From Mimachlamys varia (lineage: Eukaryota; Mollusca; Bivalvia; Pectinida; Pectinidae): 64,000 nt of DNA. The position numbers and the translations under genes are program-made. The DNA is taken from positions 48,466,401 to 48,530,400 of the forward strand of contig OX392527.1 in assembly GCA_947623455.1 (NCBI GenBank), written 5' to 3'. The notes below the pieces were generated by a model. That model had not been told where the DNA came from. It made no database searches and worked only from the letters and a program-made list of their open reading frames with translations. Positions within the stretch are counted from its first letter, which is position 1; each line of letters begins with the position of its first letter. Shown here piece by piece: positions 27,101 to 42,100 of this stretch.

Positions 27101-30100
27101 TCAGCCAACGTTACAAAGTATCTGCCTCATATATCTTTGCATTCTCAACCCAACTGATTTTGAATCTTGTTTCATAGATATGTATAATATGGAATGCTTT
27201 ATTATATTGTTTGAGCAGAATGTTTTAGATGAATTTCCTTGGCCATTATCCTCTGAAGAAATCTGAAATATCTTGGTCCAATCAGCTTTTTTGGTTATGT
27301 GATTTTGTTTATTATATTCATGTAATTATTTTGGCTTCTGCTTTTAAAAATCATACTCATCATTACGGTAATCTAGAACATTATTTTTCTGAAACAATTG
27401 AAGGTATATATTATAAGCAATACTAGAGTACAAAAGTGTTCATCAAATGTAGTACTGTATAAATATTTGCCTGAAATTACAGGTATATGTATATGAATCC
27501 ACCCTACTCATGGATATTTTTGTATGTACAGTATATTTTAATTTTCAGGATCAGATAAACAAATCTGTCAACATAAAAATTAGAAACACAATGCATCAAC
27601 ATATCAAAAACTGGGGTGTTAATTCTGATTAGTTAAACTTTGACAATTTAGGTAGACTTACTTAAGGTAAACTTACCTGTGTTTGGCAATGTAGATTCCT
27701 GTGTTGAGACGATAAGAGACCGCTCCCTAGACGTTAACATGACACTGAGACAAATGAGATTCTCCTCCCTCCCCTGGAGATTCCGAACTATGGTCAGCAG
27801 CCGTACCGGGTGGGGGTCACTTGTACTAGAGAATTTGTCCACACAGAACCACGACGAGAAGGTCATCCCTGACTGAGGAGGGAACACTCTCTCCCCCGTC
27901 CCCACTCCCCCTATCACTATGGGGTCTGACCCGCCCACCACTCCCGACACCACTGAGGGGGTAGGGGGGCCCTGGGGGGCAATACTGGGAAGGTACAAAC
28001 ACCCAAAACCTTCAGCGCTCATGTCAAATTCAACAAAGGCAGGCGTCACGGCCAAACCATGCATTCTAGCGTCTTTTGGTGTAGTCATTGATACGAGACA
28101 TTTGACCCGAGTGAGTGGTACAACGCCCCCTGCTGTCTGGAGACGTTTAACGACTTCCACTGGCGTGCGGCGCTCCTCTATACTAGAGGCACGACTCAAT
28201 GGCCAGTTGTGGTTCCATGTCTTTTGAGTGGGGCCGTCGAACATCTCATCCACTGGTTGACAGTTCAATGGGGACCCTAATCGGGCAAAATCCCTGTAAA
28301 CAGTATGTATGATTAACTGAAAATGAACCCGCAATAATTAAATCAATCTATATCAAAGACACAGACGCAAAGATATATCCCCAGCCAATGAAAGTCTCAC
28401 AAAAACCTAGTGATTATTCCAAAGGTATCATTTGGCAGGCAATCAGATGATTAAGTCATAGCAATATCATTAAATATGTGTGGAATTAGCTGAGAATCAA
28501 ACTTGAATGAGAAGTTCAGATAATAAGTCTACCAAGTAAGTCACATAAAAATCCAATCATTCCTCCAAAAGATATCAAGCGGAAAGCAATCTGACGGACA
28601 GAATACATTTGTATATCCCCTGTCAACTTTTTTGGGTTATGGATAAAAGTTTTTATTTTATTTTCGTTATTTTTTTTATGGGGGGGGGGGGGATTGGGTT
28701 TATCCAAATGTTATGACACTTTTATGATTGATACAAACAGTTCAAAATGATGCAACCTATTTTTAGAATTGAAAGTTTGTTCATGTATAGGCCACAAATA
28801 GAAAATCTAACATATTCCCCAAATATTGACATAATAAAGTATACTGCTACAATCACAATACAACTTTAACTATCAGTTTTGTATTAAAACTTACTGTAAA
28901 AACAATATTTCTGCCCATGGAAATTTTTCACTTAGCCAACCTTCAAACTTTGGAGGAAGTAAAAATGTTTGTAATGTGTTCATATCATACAATTTTACAC
29001 TGTAGAGTTATGCAGTGTTAGATATATTCACACAGATTTAATGCTAGCCAAATAAGCAAAACTTTCATCGCCACCAACAATTCCACAGTATTTAAGTACT
29101 TACCTCAGATCTCTAGGTGTGAGTGACTGGGCGGCCAGCCTCTCAAACATAGCCCTCAATATGGAGTGTAAGGGGTGCAGCTCGTCCGCTAGAGCAACGT
29201 AGCCGTGACTCAGCAGCTCGTGTGGGAAGCCGTTTTCACACATGATCTGTTGATTCCGCTCTGTGTGTAGGAGGGCTCGTAACAACTTAGCTGTGTACAA
29301 CTTCAGGGACAATGTCAGCTGTAAAAGAATCAAAATAGTTTTAATATTCACATACTAAAGTTAAACCCCACTTACTCAAACTCGTGGGGACTTGATCAAT
29401 AGTTTGAGGAAGACATGGTATTTGAGTAATCTGAGGTTGGTTGAATATGCACGGACTGTTCAACGAACGAGGGCTATTTGAGTAAGCCGGGTTCGAGTAA
29501 GAGGGGTTTTACTGTATTTTAATATAAGCTTACACTGACTGTTATTATATTTTTCCTATATTGTTCTTCTTGTTCAGAAATGGTCTGAAATTTGTATTTG
29601 TTTTAAGATTTTGCATCTTGGCAACAGGCAAGATCATAATATGATTAAAGGAGTCTGGAGAAAATTGGCAACACAAAGACCAATCTTGCATCATTCTGAC
29701 TATGGACTTGAGAAAGGAAAGTAACCCATTTCTAATAACTAAGTAATACACACTATATATTATCAATCTTGTATCAAAGGTCTCTAAACAAACCAGTATA
29801 CGGATGACCTATAATTCTTTGAATATTTTTTTTTCCAAAATCTGAATTCAGGATCACGATATAAATCTGAATGATGTCAAGAAATAGTCTAATACATAAT
29901 AAACCAATTTTCTGAAATTTATGATTTGGCAAAATACAAAATCCTAACTATTAAAGTTATGATCTCTCACTATATTGTTGACATATTTACAAATTTGTTG
30001 ACACTAACCCTGGAGCTGGCCTCGTGTTCTAGGGCGGGCAGTAGGTGGAAGATGGACAGTACAGCCCCTGGGTGTACGATCACTTGTTCCTGGTTGGTGG

Positions 30101-33100
30101 TGGGCGAGATGTTGATGCTCCCCGTCGAGGCTCGTTTGGGTTTTGGTGACGTCGGTACGCCATCTTCTCGGGCAGACTGGATCATAGTGAAGCGTTTCAT
30201 TGCTGGGGAATCGGTGGCTTGTGGTTGACTTCCCCCTACACCTGGCCTATAAATAAAGCAGATATAAACTTCCCATGATTTATTCAGATTAGCTATTCTA
30301 TATATAGTCAAACCTCGTTATCTCAATATCTTAAACTGAAAGACTATGTTTAATATGAAGAATTTCATCGACCCCGGCAAACCTTCACACTGACATTCGA
30401 ACACGCTTAACTTGAATGCTCGGATGACTTGAAATGTTCCCTCAGTCTAGCCGACTTCGAGATAAATAAGTTCCGACTGTAGATTTTTAATATTTTTTTA
30501 TAACATGACATTTAATATTTGGTTATCTTCTCCTTGAATGATCAAAAATTTCACATGCTAGTTACTATTCTGACAATACTCATTTGAATTTGATCAAAAC
30601 ATGTTACATCAGCTACATTTATCACACAATAACATCTCAGTCTATTTTACTTTCCCGAAACAAAATGACCCTAACTATTTTCTCTATCAGATCTGAGCTA
30701 TATTATATCAATAGACGTGTAATATTTCATGCATTTTACAGGCATCTTTGTTCTGCAAAAATGAAATCTGTTTTTTAAGATACATTCAATTTTGGGTAAC
30801 GACAGTATTTTGTAAATGTATACAAAATACAAACTTTACTGGCATGTTGTTTGAACTAACCTAAAGAAACTTTTTAAATGGATTTTTAATACAGTAGTAA
30901 ACATACTTATCAAATATATCCAGTGCCATATTGTAGAGATACTTTATCATTATACAGGCTGACAGCAAGGTGATGGGAACCTCTGTATCCAGTCTGTAAG
31001 AAAAGCCATGTCATTTATTAATTTTCCTATTTCAAATTATCTTAAATCCAAGTTTTTTTTTTCAATTGTACTTTAATTTCATTCAATTGTACTTTTTTTT
31101 TCATTATGAGTGTGATACATACATTTTTCATTACAAGTGTAATTACCGGTAATAAAATCATTATGAAATTGGTATTAACAGTTGATACCATCAATTCATC
31201 TTAATTACCATAAATTGATTTCATTTGCATTAAATTTCATTACACTTGTAAAGAATTAAGAAAATCAAAGATAACTGTTGACAATTATGCAATTTTACCT
31301 CTTAAAAGTGATACTGACATTTGTATGAAGTTATAATAAAAATTAAATTTTTGAAGACAATTTCATGGTATATGTATAGTGATTCTTCATATTACCTTGA
31401 AACTATTGGTAATTATTTGAAAATTGGTTTTGACATTTTTTTCAATTCAAAACAAAACTAACTTCAATCTTCAAGAAAAACATAATTATTATATGTCTTA
31501 CTTATTCTCCTTAGTGTGGACAAAGAAATCCTCAAACACAGCAGTAATGGTCTCCTCATCTTCTATGATAAAGTCCATGGCTGGCTGTATATCAATGGTC
31601 CCAGCAAAACACCCCAGTAATCGTACAGCTTCTGTGAGGCTGTCATATCGCACCTGCCGCACAACATCATATACAGTCAACATCATGGATTAATATTGTC
31701 ATCATATCACCTCAGATTAATTTACTTTTTTTTCTGTTTTTTTTTATGTTCAGAAAGATGTTTTAAAGATTAATTTACTGGGTACTAAAGAACATTCACC
31801 TTTTTTTTCATTCTTTCTACAATTTGCCCTAGAAATGAGGTGTAAGGTTAACAGCAAAGTGTATCATTTGAACACTTTATACAAGGAAACCTAAGCCCAG
31901 TCAAAAGATCCTCCATTCACTAAACAATTTCATATTATTCCAATATTTATTTATCCTTCAAATGAAAAGAATCCATAAAGAGTATGTTGTAAATTAATAT
32001 TTGCGCTGAGAATTAAATTGACTTCCTCCTTATAGGAAGGATAAAAAGATGAAATTATACTGCATTGCTGGTTTACAAACAGTACTTATATTACAAACAC
32101 GTCTTATTTCAGGGGAGACTTGATGTGTAAGATCTAGACCAGCGTTTTTAAACGGGAGGCACAAGTCAGGTTCCAACATCTTACCTCTGTATCAAAGAAT
32201 TTAGCATTTGCAGGTTCGTATCTCATGGCTACTGTGAGGGTGCTGAAAACAGTCCGCAGCATACCCAGAACTTCATGCCGGGACACTGTGGATAGAGAAC
32301 ATACTGGTAGAATATTGGTTTCGCACTACAACATTTTCAAGGGCACTTAGCATAAAACATGTTGCATCAGCTTTCCATAGAGAAAGTACTGGTAGATAAA
32401 TGGTCCTACACTATATCAGTTTATGTCAAAATGTGATATGAATTTATCAATTTTTCAAAACAAACAGTGATTATATGTTTTATAGTAATTTGTATTCGTT
32501 AAAATAATAATTTTTCTCTATGAAGGTTCGGGACCTGGTGAATAGCCTGGTCAATTGAATTGATAGATCGGTCAATCTGGCAAGTGTTGTTATGACCAAT
32601 ACGAAGACCGGGCTCTCGGACAATTGACCAGGCTAGAACTAGCTTATTATAACTGTAATGTATACACTTTATGTGTCTTTCTTCCTATCGCTTGCTGTTC
32701 CTTTCCCTCTGTCATTTTAGTTTAATGTACATGATGTGTTATCTATATCCTTTGTTTTGTTATAATTTTCTCGATGTATTTTACTTATGTTTTAGTCGTA
32801 AAATAGCCCTCCAAAGCTAATGTTCATTTTTTAAACATATACGACTTTTAAATAAATCTTGTATCTTGTACACTTTTGATGTTTTCAAGAAAGGTATTAA
32901 AACTCTTCTTGCACTGTAGAGTTTGAATGATTCAGTGAAGACTTATTCTAATGCTTTAAATTCTGTGAACAATCATACACACCTGTGCTCCAGGGCATTT
33001 TGGGTGGGTCTGCTAAACACCCCTCCATAGATACCAACACAGACATTACATAGACAAATCCTCCCACCTTCCTGAACACTGTCCTCGTCCGATGACTTTC

Positions 33101-36100
33101 CCTCAACACATGTAGCAAGGACTGTGAATTGTGAAAAAGGATTTAAAATTGGTTTACCCTTATACTCGTCAATAAAATAAGCATTATTAAGTGGCAGAGT
33201 ATTTGTAACAATTTCAACACTACTTTCAGAATGAGAATTTATTTCATATATACATGTATGTATCAAAGTAATTAAGTACAGATATTATTGCTGGTCATTT
33301 TGAACAATTTCACCACGCACCAAAGGAAGGTTATTTTATCCAGGGGGTATATTATTTTTATTATTTCCTTACAAAACTGTTGATATCAATATCAGAGTTT
33401 TCCAAATTTAATTTTTGCAAGAAAGGTCTACATACTACATAGCAAATATTGACATTTTTTAAAATCTAGAAACTAGTCCTGACACCCAATACTTTTACCC
33501 CCAGGCATCATCAGTGTGCAAAAGTAGTTATAGACCAATAGACCGAAGCCACAGGAAAACCTGTCGGTCTATGCAAAATGCTAGTACAGTAGACCTGATG
33601 TCTAAGCAATTTAATTGCTCATGAATGTCGAAAAAATATCAAAACTGTTTGAACAAATCTTATCAATTGAATTTCTCTTGCATGTCGTTGATTTTCTGAT
33701 TTGTTTGACTGAATTTGTCTTTGCAAATCAATTTGTGTTCAAACATCGGTTGAAGGAGGGGGGATCACTCTGTATTAAGTGGTTAATTGTCAATGATGGA
33801 AGAATTTAGTCTACAGAAATTTTGTTCGGTCTATGCAATTTGAAATGTCCATAGACCTATTGTCTATGGAACTTCATGAATTACTTTTGCACACTGCATC
33901 ATGCTAGTGGCATTCTTTACTCCTGTCTTAAAATCTAAATTCGGTCACGGATAATTCAATCTAATAAACTGAAAAGCAGTGTCTATCAATATCACATATC
34001 TTTACCTTTAGAATATGGGTTTTAAGCTCCAGAGACAAGACAGGTGCTGTGTGCATCAAACAGAGTAGGGTGCCCATGTCGTCGTCACCACCAGGGGACA
34101 GCACCAGTTGCTGTATTATGCCGAGGACTTGGTGGCGACACTGAGGAAATATCACCATGTTGTGTGCACACCTTGCTCCTCCACACTCCCTGAACACAGC
34201 TACAAAACAAACAGCTAGCACTATAGCAAGGCACCTACTGAAATATTAACTGTTCCTCAGTGTTCAGCAACGAAATAACATGCACCTCAATATTTTTGCT
34301 ACTTACATATTCTCAAAGATACAATTTTCGATCAACACCATTTGTGATATCAATAAGGAAAACACCATTTTATCCTTTTATTAGTTTAAAGACTGGTTTA
34401 TTTTGCTGGAAATTAATGTTTTTAAGCCCATTATTCTGAAGCTGCGTGATAATGTTGAAGTTAACAAAGCAAATTATTTAGTCAGGCATATCCCCATCGA
34501 TGTTATTTTCACTGGATATCATCATAGTTTGAGAAAGGTACCCTTGCATTACTGTGCTGCCATTGACAATAATTATCAAGAGTTTTCATTTGGATATTTG
34601 CCTGTGTTTTCAGTCGAATATTTGTCTACCTGTCTTGGCACAAAATATTCAAAATTATAAAGTATACCTGTGTTAACGTGCTATCATTGAAAATCTGATT
34701 TTAGCAAATCATGCTTTGTTACTGAATTGGCACTCGAGATATATTTCCGTCATAAATAAATACAGACATACCTGCATTACTGTTGTTGGAGCTCAGTAGG
34801 AGTGTGAGGCAATCCATGACTAGGAAGCCCAGCTGTTGTTGTTCAGGATCCATCTTCTCATAACCTATGGAAGGAATTAAACAATCACATCACAGTTAAT
34901 GATCAAGAGATCCGAGGGCCTGTATCGCTCACCTGGATACAGTTGTATTTAAGCAATTATGGCAAAGGTGACAGATCCCAAAACCAATTCCTGTAGCATA
35001 TCTGTATAAAATATATGACAAAGAAATTAAGTCCATCGGAATGTTGTCACACTTCTGGGTCAGTCTTAATATCATGATTGAATTCCTCTCTTTTAATTAA
35101 GCAATTGATTTATATAATTTTGGGTTGGGGATCTTGAATGATTCAAAGTCACTGCCCAGGGACTAAGTCTCCTCAGGAGGGGGAGGTCTTGGAGATATTC
35201 TAAAAGCATATGTGCATTTGTCTCTTTCTTCTCTTGAATTGTACACCAGTATATAGTTTTGGGTGAGGATCTCAACCGTTTCAAAGCTATGACCCATGGA
35301 GTTCATCTCAAAGGGCCAGGCCAGACCGCTGAAATCCTATGTGCATTCATCTCTATATATTCAGGAATTTCATATATTGTCTAGGGTGGAAGTCTCCCTA
35401 CATAGGGATCACTGGGAATCCCAACCTATGAATTTCCTCGCCAACTGTATAAATTTCTCTTGTGCAAATGTATATCATTCACAGTTATACTAAGGAAATT
35501 TACACAAGTTCAAGGAAATTTACATAAGAACACTTTTATTTAGAATGATTAGAGTAAATTTCAAGTGGTTTGAGGAAATTTAAATAGAATCGAGGAGATT
35601 TACATGGGTTCAAGGAAATTCGAGTTTTTCACAATCAAGGCAGTCAGTACCTTACTTGTGCATTACCCACTGTCAGACAACAAATATATACAGCTGTAAA
35701 TTCATTCAATCACTTTGAGTCATAGCAGTTTTTATGTAAATTTACATTTACTTGAGTAAATTTCCTTGAACTTGTGTACATATCTGCATACAACTGTGAA
35801 TGATTTACAGTTGCAGCAGGAAATTTACAGATTTTGCACGAGGAAGTTTTACACAAATGGCATTCCAAGTGGATGCTACCAGTGAAATATACCTCGATCT
35901 TTCACTGAAAAAAATCTTGACACACATCTATATCATTGTAATTTACTTTACGCACCCCCAACTTTTTTATTTTAATTTCCCTTAAAAAAATGCGCAGATT
36001 AAAACGAGTTTTTACGTTAGTTGGTATTTATTGTACAGTAAATAAAAAAAGTTGTTAACAGGAATATAGACATATTGTCCCCTTTTGAATCTTGTACAGG

Positions 36101-39100
36101 CAACAGATAAAGGGTATGGCATAAGCTCACCATGGTCCTTCAGAATTGTTCGGTAGAACGACAGAAAGTCGAACTGTTTATCTGTTCACCATGTCACAAG
36201 TGTGGAATATCACTTCATCGTAACCCATTTTTTTCGTTGCGAAAACATGTTTAATATATTCTTGTTTTATTTTGACGATCATTTGTACTCCATTGTATAT
36301 TTGTAAACATTTTTACTACTTTTTTGCCGTTTTTACTGTCATTAAAGCCTTGAAATCGACAGTAAAATCCGGGTCCGCCATTTTGTTGTCAGTGTAAACA
36401 ACTTGGACTGAACTCGATAAAAACCTGCTGTTTTCTGTGAAAACGACTATCATAACAAATAATTAAGCTTGTTATAAGTAATATTGAATGTTTTGAAACT
36501 CTTTTTGATATTTGTCTGTTAAATATGCATTTCGCATGTAAACTTCTCTGTACAAACACGCCAAACAAGCAAGTAACACACACGTTTCCTTGACGTCTCA
36601 AGGCGTCATGAAGGATACAGGAGCACTTTTTTATGACGTCTCAAGGCGTCATGAAGGATACGGGAGCACTTTTTTATGACGTCTCAAGGTGTCATGAGTA
36701 CGGAAGAGTTGAAATGCAGATAAGCTGCTGTATATTCTGTTTTGACTGATTGATCAGGTTTGTGTCATCTCGAACCTTAGGTTGAGAAAGGCTGCATATA
36801 ACTACTATAGACATCTGATATGTTGTGTTACCTGTAGGCTTACCTTGATCAGTCTCTGGATCCTTTAGGAGGGCTGCGTACCTGTGCAGACAGGTGACCA
36901 TCACCTCTAGCATGCCCACCTCCCTGAATACCTCGCGATAGACAGCGTGGTGCTGTAATACTCGCTGTAACGTCTTCATACACAGGATACTGCATCGTAT
37001 GGAACTGTAATCACACAAACAGGAGATCTTTTATTTTTAACTGGTAATTTTTTCAAGAATGTTCTACTCTTAGAAGAAAATCAATTGCTGTTTTCATTAA
37101 ATTGTCAAAAGGTCTACATATAATATATATCATCTGAAAGGAAAGAAACAATTTTTATTTAGCAAGTTTCAATTTTGCTGCATCTTATCATATGTAGAAG
37201 ATAGAATGATCAAGGTTCAGGAAAGAGTACATAGAAAACACTCAACATGCTCTCCAGTTCATCTGATGTGTAACATTTTTAAAAATCTTTTAAGATTTTA
37301 AGTTTTTTCTTTGCACAGACCATATTTGCCTAATGTAAATGCTACAATTACATAGGTTTGAGTTTTATTTGACAATTTCTTTTTTTATTTGACAGAAATT
37401 TTCATAATCAAAATGTTATCTTAGTCCTCTTTTCACATGAAATTTCGAAACAAACCAAAACTGTGGCCATAAAGTTTATGAGTACTTACTGGTTGCCTTT
37501 GATTAGAATACTGCCAGAGATCAGTTCCTTACATGGTACAAAGTTGAGATCAAATACCACAAACTCTAGTAATTCAAAGAACTTTTCCTGTAAACAAATA
37601 GAAACTCATTAGGTGGAAATCCTTAAACCATAACATCAATTGTTACATTATGACATACATGTACTAGTTAATGAATCTGTGGAAGGTTGGGAGTGACGAA
37701 AGCACATGGAAGAAACAGTAAACTGTATATAATTACTCTCAGAATTAAATCAACATTCATCAATTATGTTTAATGTAAAGAAACACATTCTGTAATCACA
37801 ATCTGGAAACTTTCTTCTAAACAAACACAATATGTGTGGAATTGTGATCCAATCACACTACGACTAATGATTGCTTACATTTATCCAACTTCAATTTAAC
37901 ACATAATCAGAGATGAGCATCTGACCTCTTATTAAAACTGATGTACCTAATCTGTCTTCAATTATTTGACTGTTGAACAACAACATTGCTTACTGTATGT
38001 AGTATTGAACTAAACTTCTCATCTTCAAATGTACATAATCTATTTTTCCATTTCTTAGTATTTTGTTGATTAAACATTAAGCTATTTCAAGTAAAACAAA
38101 GAGCAATCACTCTTGTTTTTTTTTTAAATACATTACCTGGACATCTACTGGTTTTAAATGAATTTTCTCAGCGAACTGTGAGAGAGTGTGTTGTGGTTCG
38201 AGGATGAAGTAGTTAGCACTGTCCTGGTGGTAGATGCTGTTGATGACATCCAGGACGATTACACACAGAGGACTTGTGGTCGCCTGTAATCATACACAAA
38301 TGATCATGAAAACCTAGAAATTATCAACTTGTAATATAATGTGATACTTTTGGTTTTCAATATTGCACGATTCATTAGATTTACAGTTATCAAAATGACC
38401 TGAACCAGTCCTAACTATTTCACCAAATCATGTACAGTAAATTTAAAACAAAGAATCAACACTGACCACTGACAACTTCTGTCAGGAAGTATTTTGATTT
38501 GCAAGTTTCACAAAATATAATTTAACATGAAAATTTGAATTTACATGGTATGTTTATTGTTTTGAGTACAAAGAAGTGTTACTCACCTTGATGAACACCG
38601 ATTGTAACACTTGGAATGCCTGAATGTTTCTTACACTCACACCTGCAAAACAAAATCTGTGTTGTGTATTTTGCTCAAGTCTTGCAGAATTTTGAATTAG
38701 TTTTGTACAACAAAGATACATTGTACTTAAATATTAACCATGATAGATTTATCACAGAAGTTACTGCTCTTGTTCTTAAGATTAACATTTAGCGATACAT
38801 CAGCAAAAGAAACAGAAACATTTAACATTAATTATATAAAGATGGACTTTCCTGTTAAATTAAGATTAGACTCAACCTTGGCTATACCTTTTAAATATCT
38901 GCATGTATACTAATAGTAAGAAACATTTGAAAACTGGCTATCTAGTATTAAAATGCAGAAGACAAAACTTCTCACATACTACCTTAAGTTAAGAATATGA
39001 TATGATTTGCAAAAATTACTACATGTACTGATATCGATTAGGGATAAATAATGTAAAAAAAAAATATAAATAATTAGTTTGATGACTGTAGAAATACACC

Positions 39101-42100
39101 CACTTTACAGGTTATTGTATATTTTGGAGTTATTTCCCTTGATCCAGTAAATATCACCGACCCCTAGTGCATGTTAGTTATATAAATTAATATTAATCCC
39201 TGCAGACCCAGTGATTTCTTGAACATTGAAATGTTGAAAGGCAATAATTTTGTAATGAAAATTGACAAAATTTAGCAAAATTTTCATAGATATTCAGAAA
39301 ATAATGTTCATCCAATTTTCAGAATGGGAAACCACTCAAAATTGTATACAGTAGAACCTCGTTTCCTCGAACTTTTCCCCGGGTTCCGTAGACTTGAGAT
39401 AACAAGGTTCAACTGTAGTAAGATTCATCAAAACAAAATCACTGGGTCCGTCTACCATATGATTCTGATTACAAACTACAGTGTTCATACTTTATGTCAG
39501 ATATTCAATTTTAGAAATTAAATGTCATTACAAACATTAAACAGGAAGCCTATTACATCTGCACAACATAAACCATTACAAAAAAAACAACTTGACATGT
39601 TTTTCCGTTTCTAAACGAACAGATGTCTTGAGATGATCTTTTCTCCCTTTACTACAATCTCATTAATGTAAAGAATTTGTAGGAAAAATTTTTTTTTGCT
39701 GTACTGGAAGTAACTTATATTTTCTATGCTAATCTTTTAATAACGAAAAGCAATATGAATGTGTGCTAAGGCTGAATGTCCTTGCAATAATATTCTATAT
39801 ACTGATATATATGATTGAGGACTAGCTGCTTATATCAGCAACACAATCTGCAATTATCCATTGAATTTCTCAAATAAGTGTATAATTAATTTAGTTATGA
39901 ATACTGCTATTTCCTGATTTTGATAATTACCTTTTAAAAGGTAAACGTGGTTTGGAACCTCTAGGGAGATCATACAAATGGACATTGCAGAATGTGAACT
40001 GAATATAATCAATCTCCCTGATATTACATGATGGTGAAAAAGAAAAGTAAGGAAACTCAACTGCAACTTGGACTTGCATTCACATGTATGTCTGTAGTCA
40101 CACAACAAAACAAATCAAACAAGTAATATTATGCAAATAAGGAAGTTAAATAAAAACACCAAGCACCCTTCGTTTATCTGGGTTAGATAGCAAAGCGACA
40201 AAAATATACATTTACAAAGGATATGAGAATGATATATTCATTCGATGTCAGATACGAAGTATTATCATATGTTAGGAACTATAAATTTTAAAATGAAATA
40301 GGCAAGGCAAAAAAGTATATTCTGACTATTGTATAGGCTTGGTCTTAATTCTGCATTGAATATTAAAGCAACTGTTTAAATCTGTCAAATATCTATGCCT
40401 GGATTTGGGGGAAATATATAAGTTTATATTACCAGGTAATTAACATTTTAATATTGAACTGTTGATAGATTATGACTACAGACTTAGGCAGACAAAATTT
40501 TTAATATCCATTAAATATTTCTGCTGGAGTAGTTTTCTACCAGTTTAAACAAATTCAACCTAAGTCCTTTAACACAATGACATTAAAGTATTGTATTTGC
40601 ATATATTCAAAATGTTACAAGCATCATAAAAGACAATACAGTGTATGTGGTTTTGAAAAAAAAATGACACAACAAAACCACAAAAGAAAACTAAGAAAAC
40701 ACAGGAAATATTAACAGAGAAACTAGTAAATTTTCAATTATTTAAAGTTTTTAAGTACAGGCTAAATTTTAGATTCACTAGAGACAGAAACATGATAACA
40801 TGACTTGACAAGCTAAACAAATAGCCATACATTATATAATTAAATCACCATGTTGTAATATTATTAGCATTTCACTCTATAACCATTAAACATTTCAAGT
40901 TCTTATATTGAAGTTTAATTATCAAAGGAAAATCTTTCAAACCAAACCAGTACTGTAATGCTCTTGTGCCACTTCCTATTATATACGGTAGACTTTTTTC
41001 AAGATAAGTAATAAACGATTCAACAAATAAGCCATGCTGAAAGTCTAAATATTACATTTTTAACAAAAATATCACACTTTGCTGGACACATGCCCCATAT
41101 TTCCTGCTCACCTTTGCCTGTGGGTTGTGGTACGGAGAACCCTGGTATCTGGAAGAGTGCCCCGGAGCTCCCGTAGCTAGGTTTGATCTCCACAAAGCCA
41201 CAGGTGGTGAGGGATCCCACCAGTAACACCAGGTTCCTCAGGGCCTGCTGGGCCTCCTCGTTCTTGTCCTGTTCCAGCCTTCAAATAATACATCCAAGCT
41301 TAATCCAAATTTCTACACATGGAGATTCATTTTATGCTGATGCAGTAATTTTAATTTTTTGCTGAACTCCAGATTTAAAATATATTTTAGATGAATATAA
41401 ACTGAATATATATAATGAATATGGATCAAAACTAAGATTTCCAATTATTGTTCTTTAATACAATTTCTAGTTCCAACTTCTGTCATAAGTATTAGCAGGT
41501 AATTTGCAGGTGTGGCCTCTTCTATAAGGATTCTCCTTTTGGTTAGGCAATGTATGGTCATCTTCTAATATCATAAATAATATTGTATTATAAAACTTTA
41601 TTTCCATGACTAACAACATGATACAAGAATATCAATCTACAGATTCAAAGAAACTTGCATACATGAGTAAGTGCTATTCTAATCATTTACTTTGCAAATT
41701 ATAATTACTTTGTTCCCAAATTAATTTTAATTACCAGTATATTTATATTAAAGAACAAATGTCATATAAAACAACGGTAAATGTTTCCAGTCGGAAGTTC
41801 TGTGTACCTTAGGAGGAATTCTGACAAGTATATATATCCTTGGCATGAACGGAAATCGTCTAACAGAATCTGGGACACTTCACTCGAGTCTTTGAGGAAA
41901 CAGAACACGGTGACAAACATTTCCACGAGCTCAAGAGGAGATAATTCCTGAATGCGCTGCATATTCTCTATACAGTGCCGTACACAACCTTTTTCTGAAA
42001 AAAAAAAGAAAATAATAATTTGTTTGAATCAAGTCATCAAATGTCATGAAGAAGATAATTTTAATATGTCAACAAATCAATTCTGAAAATAAAAGGTCGG

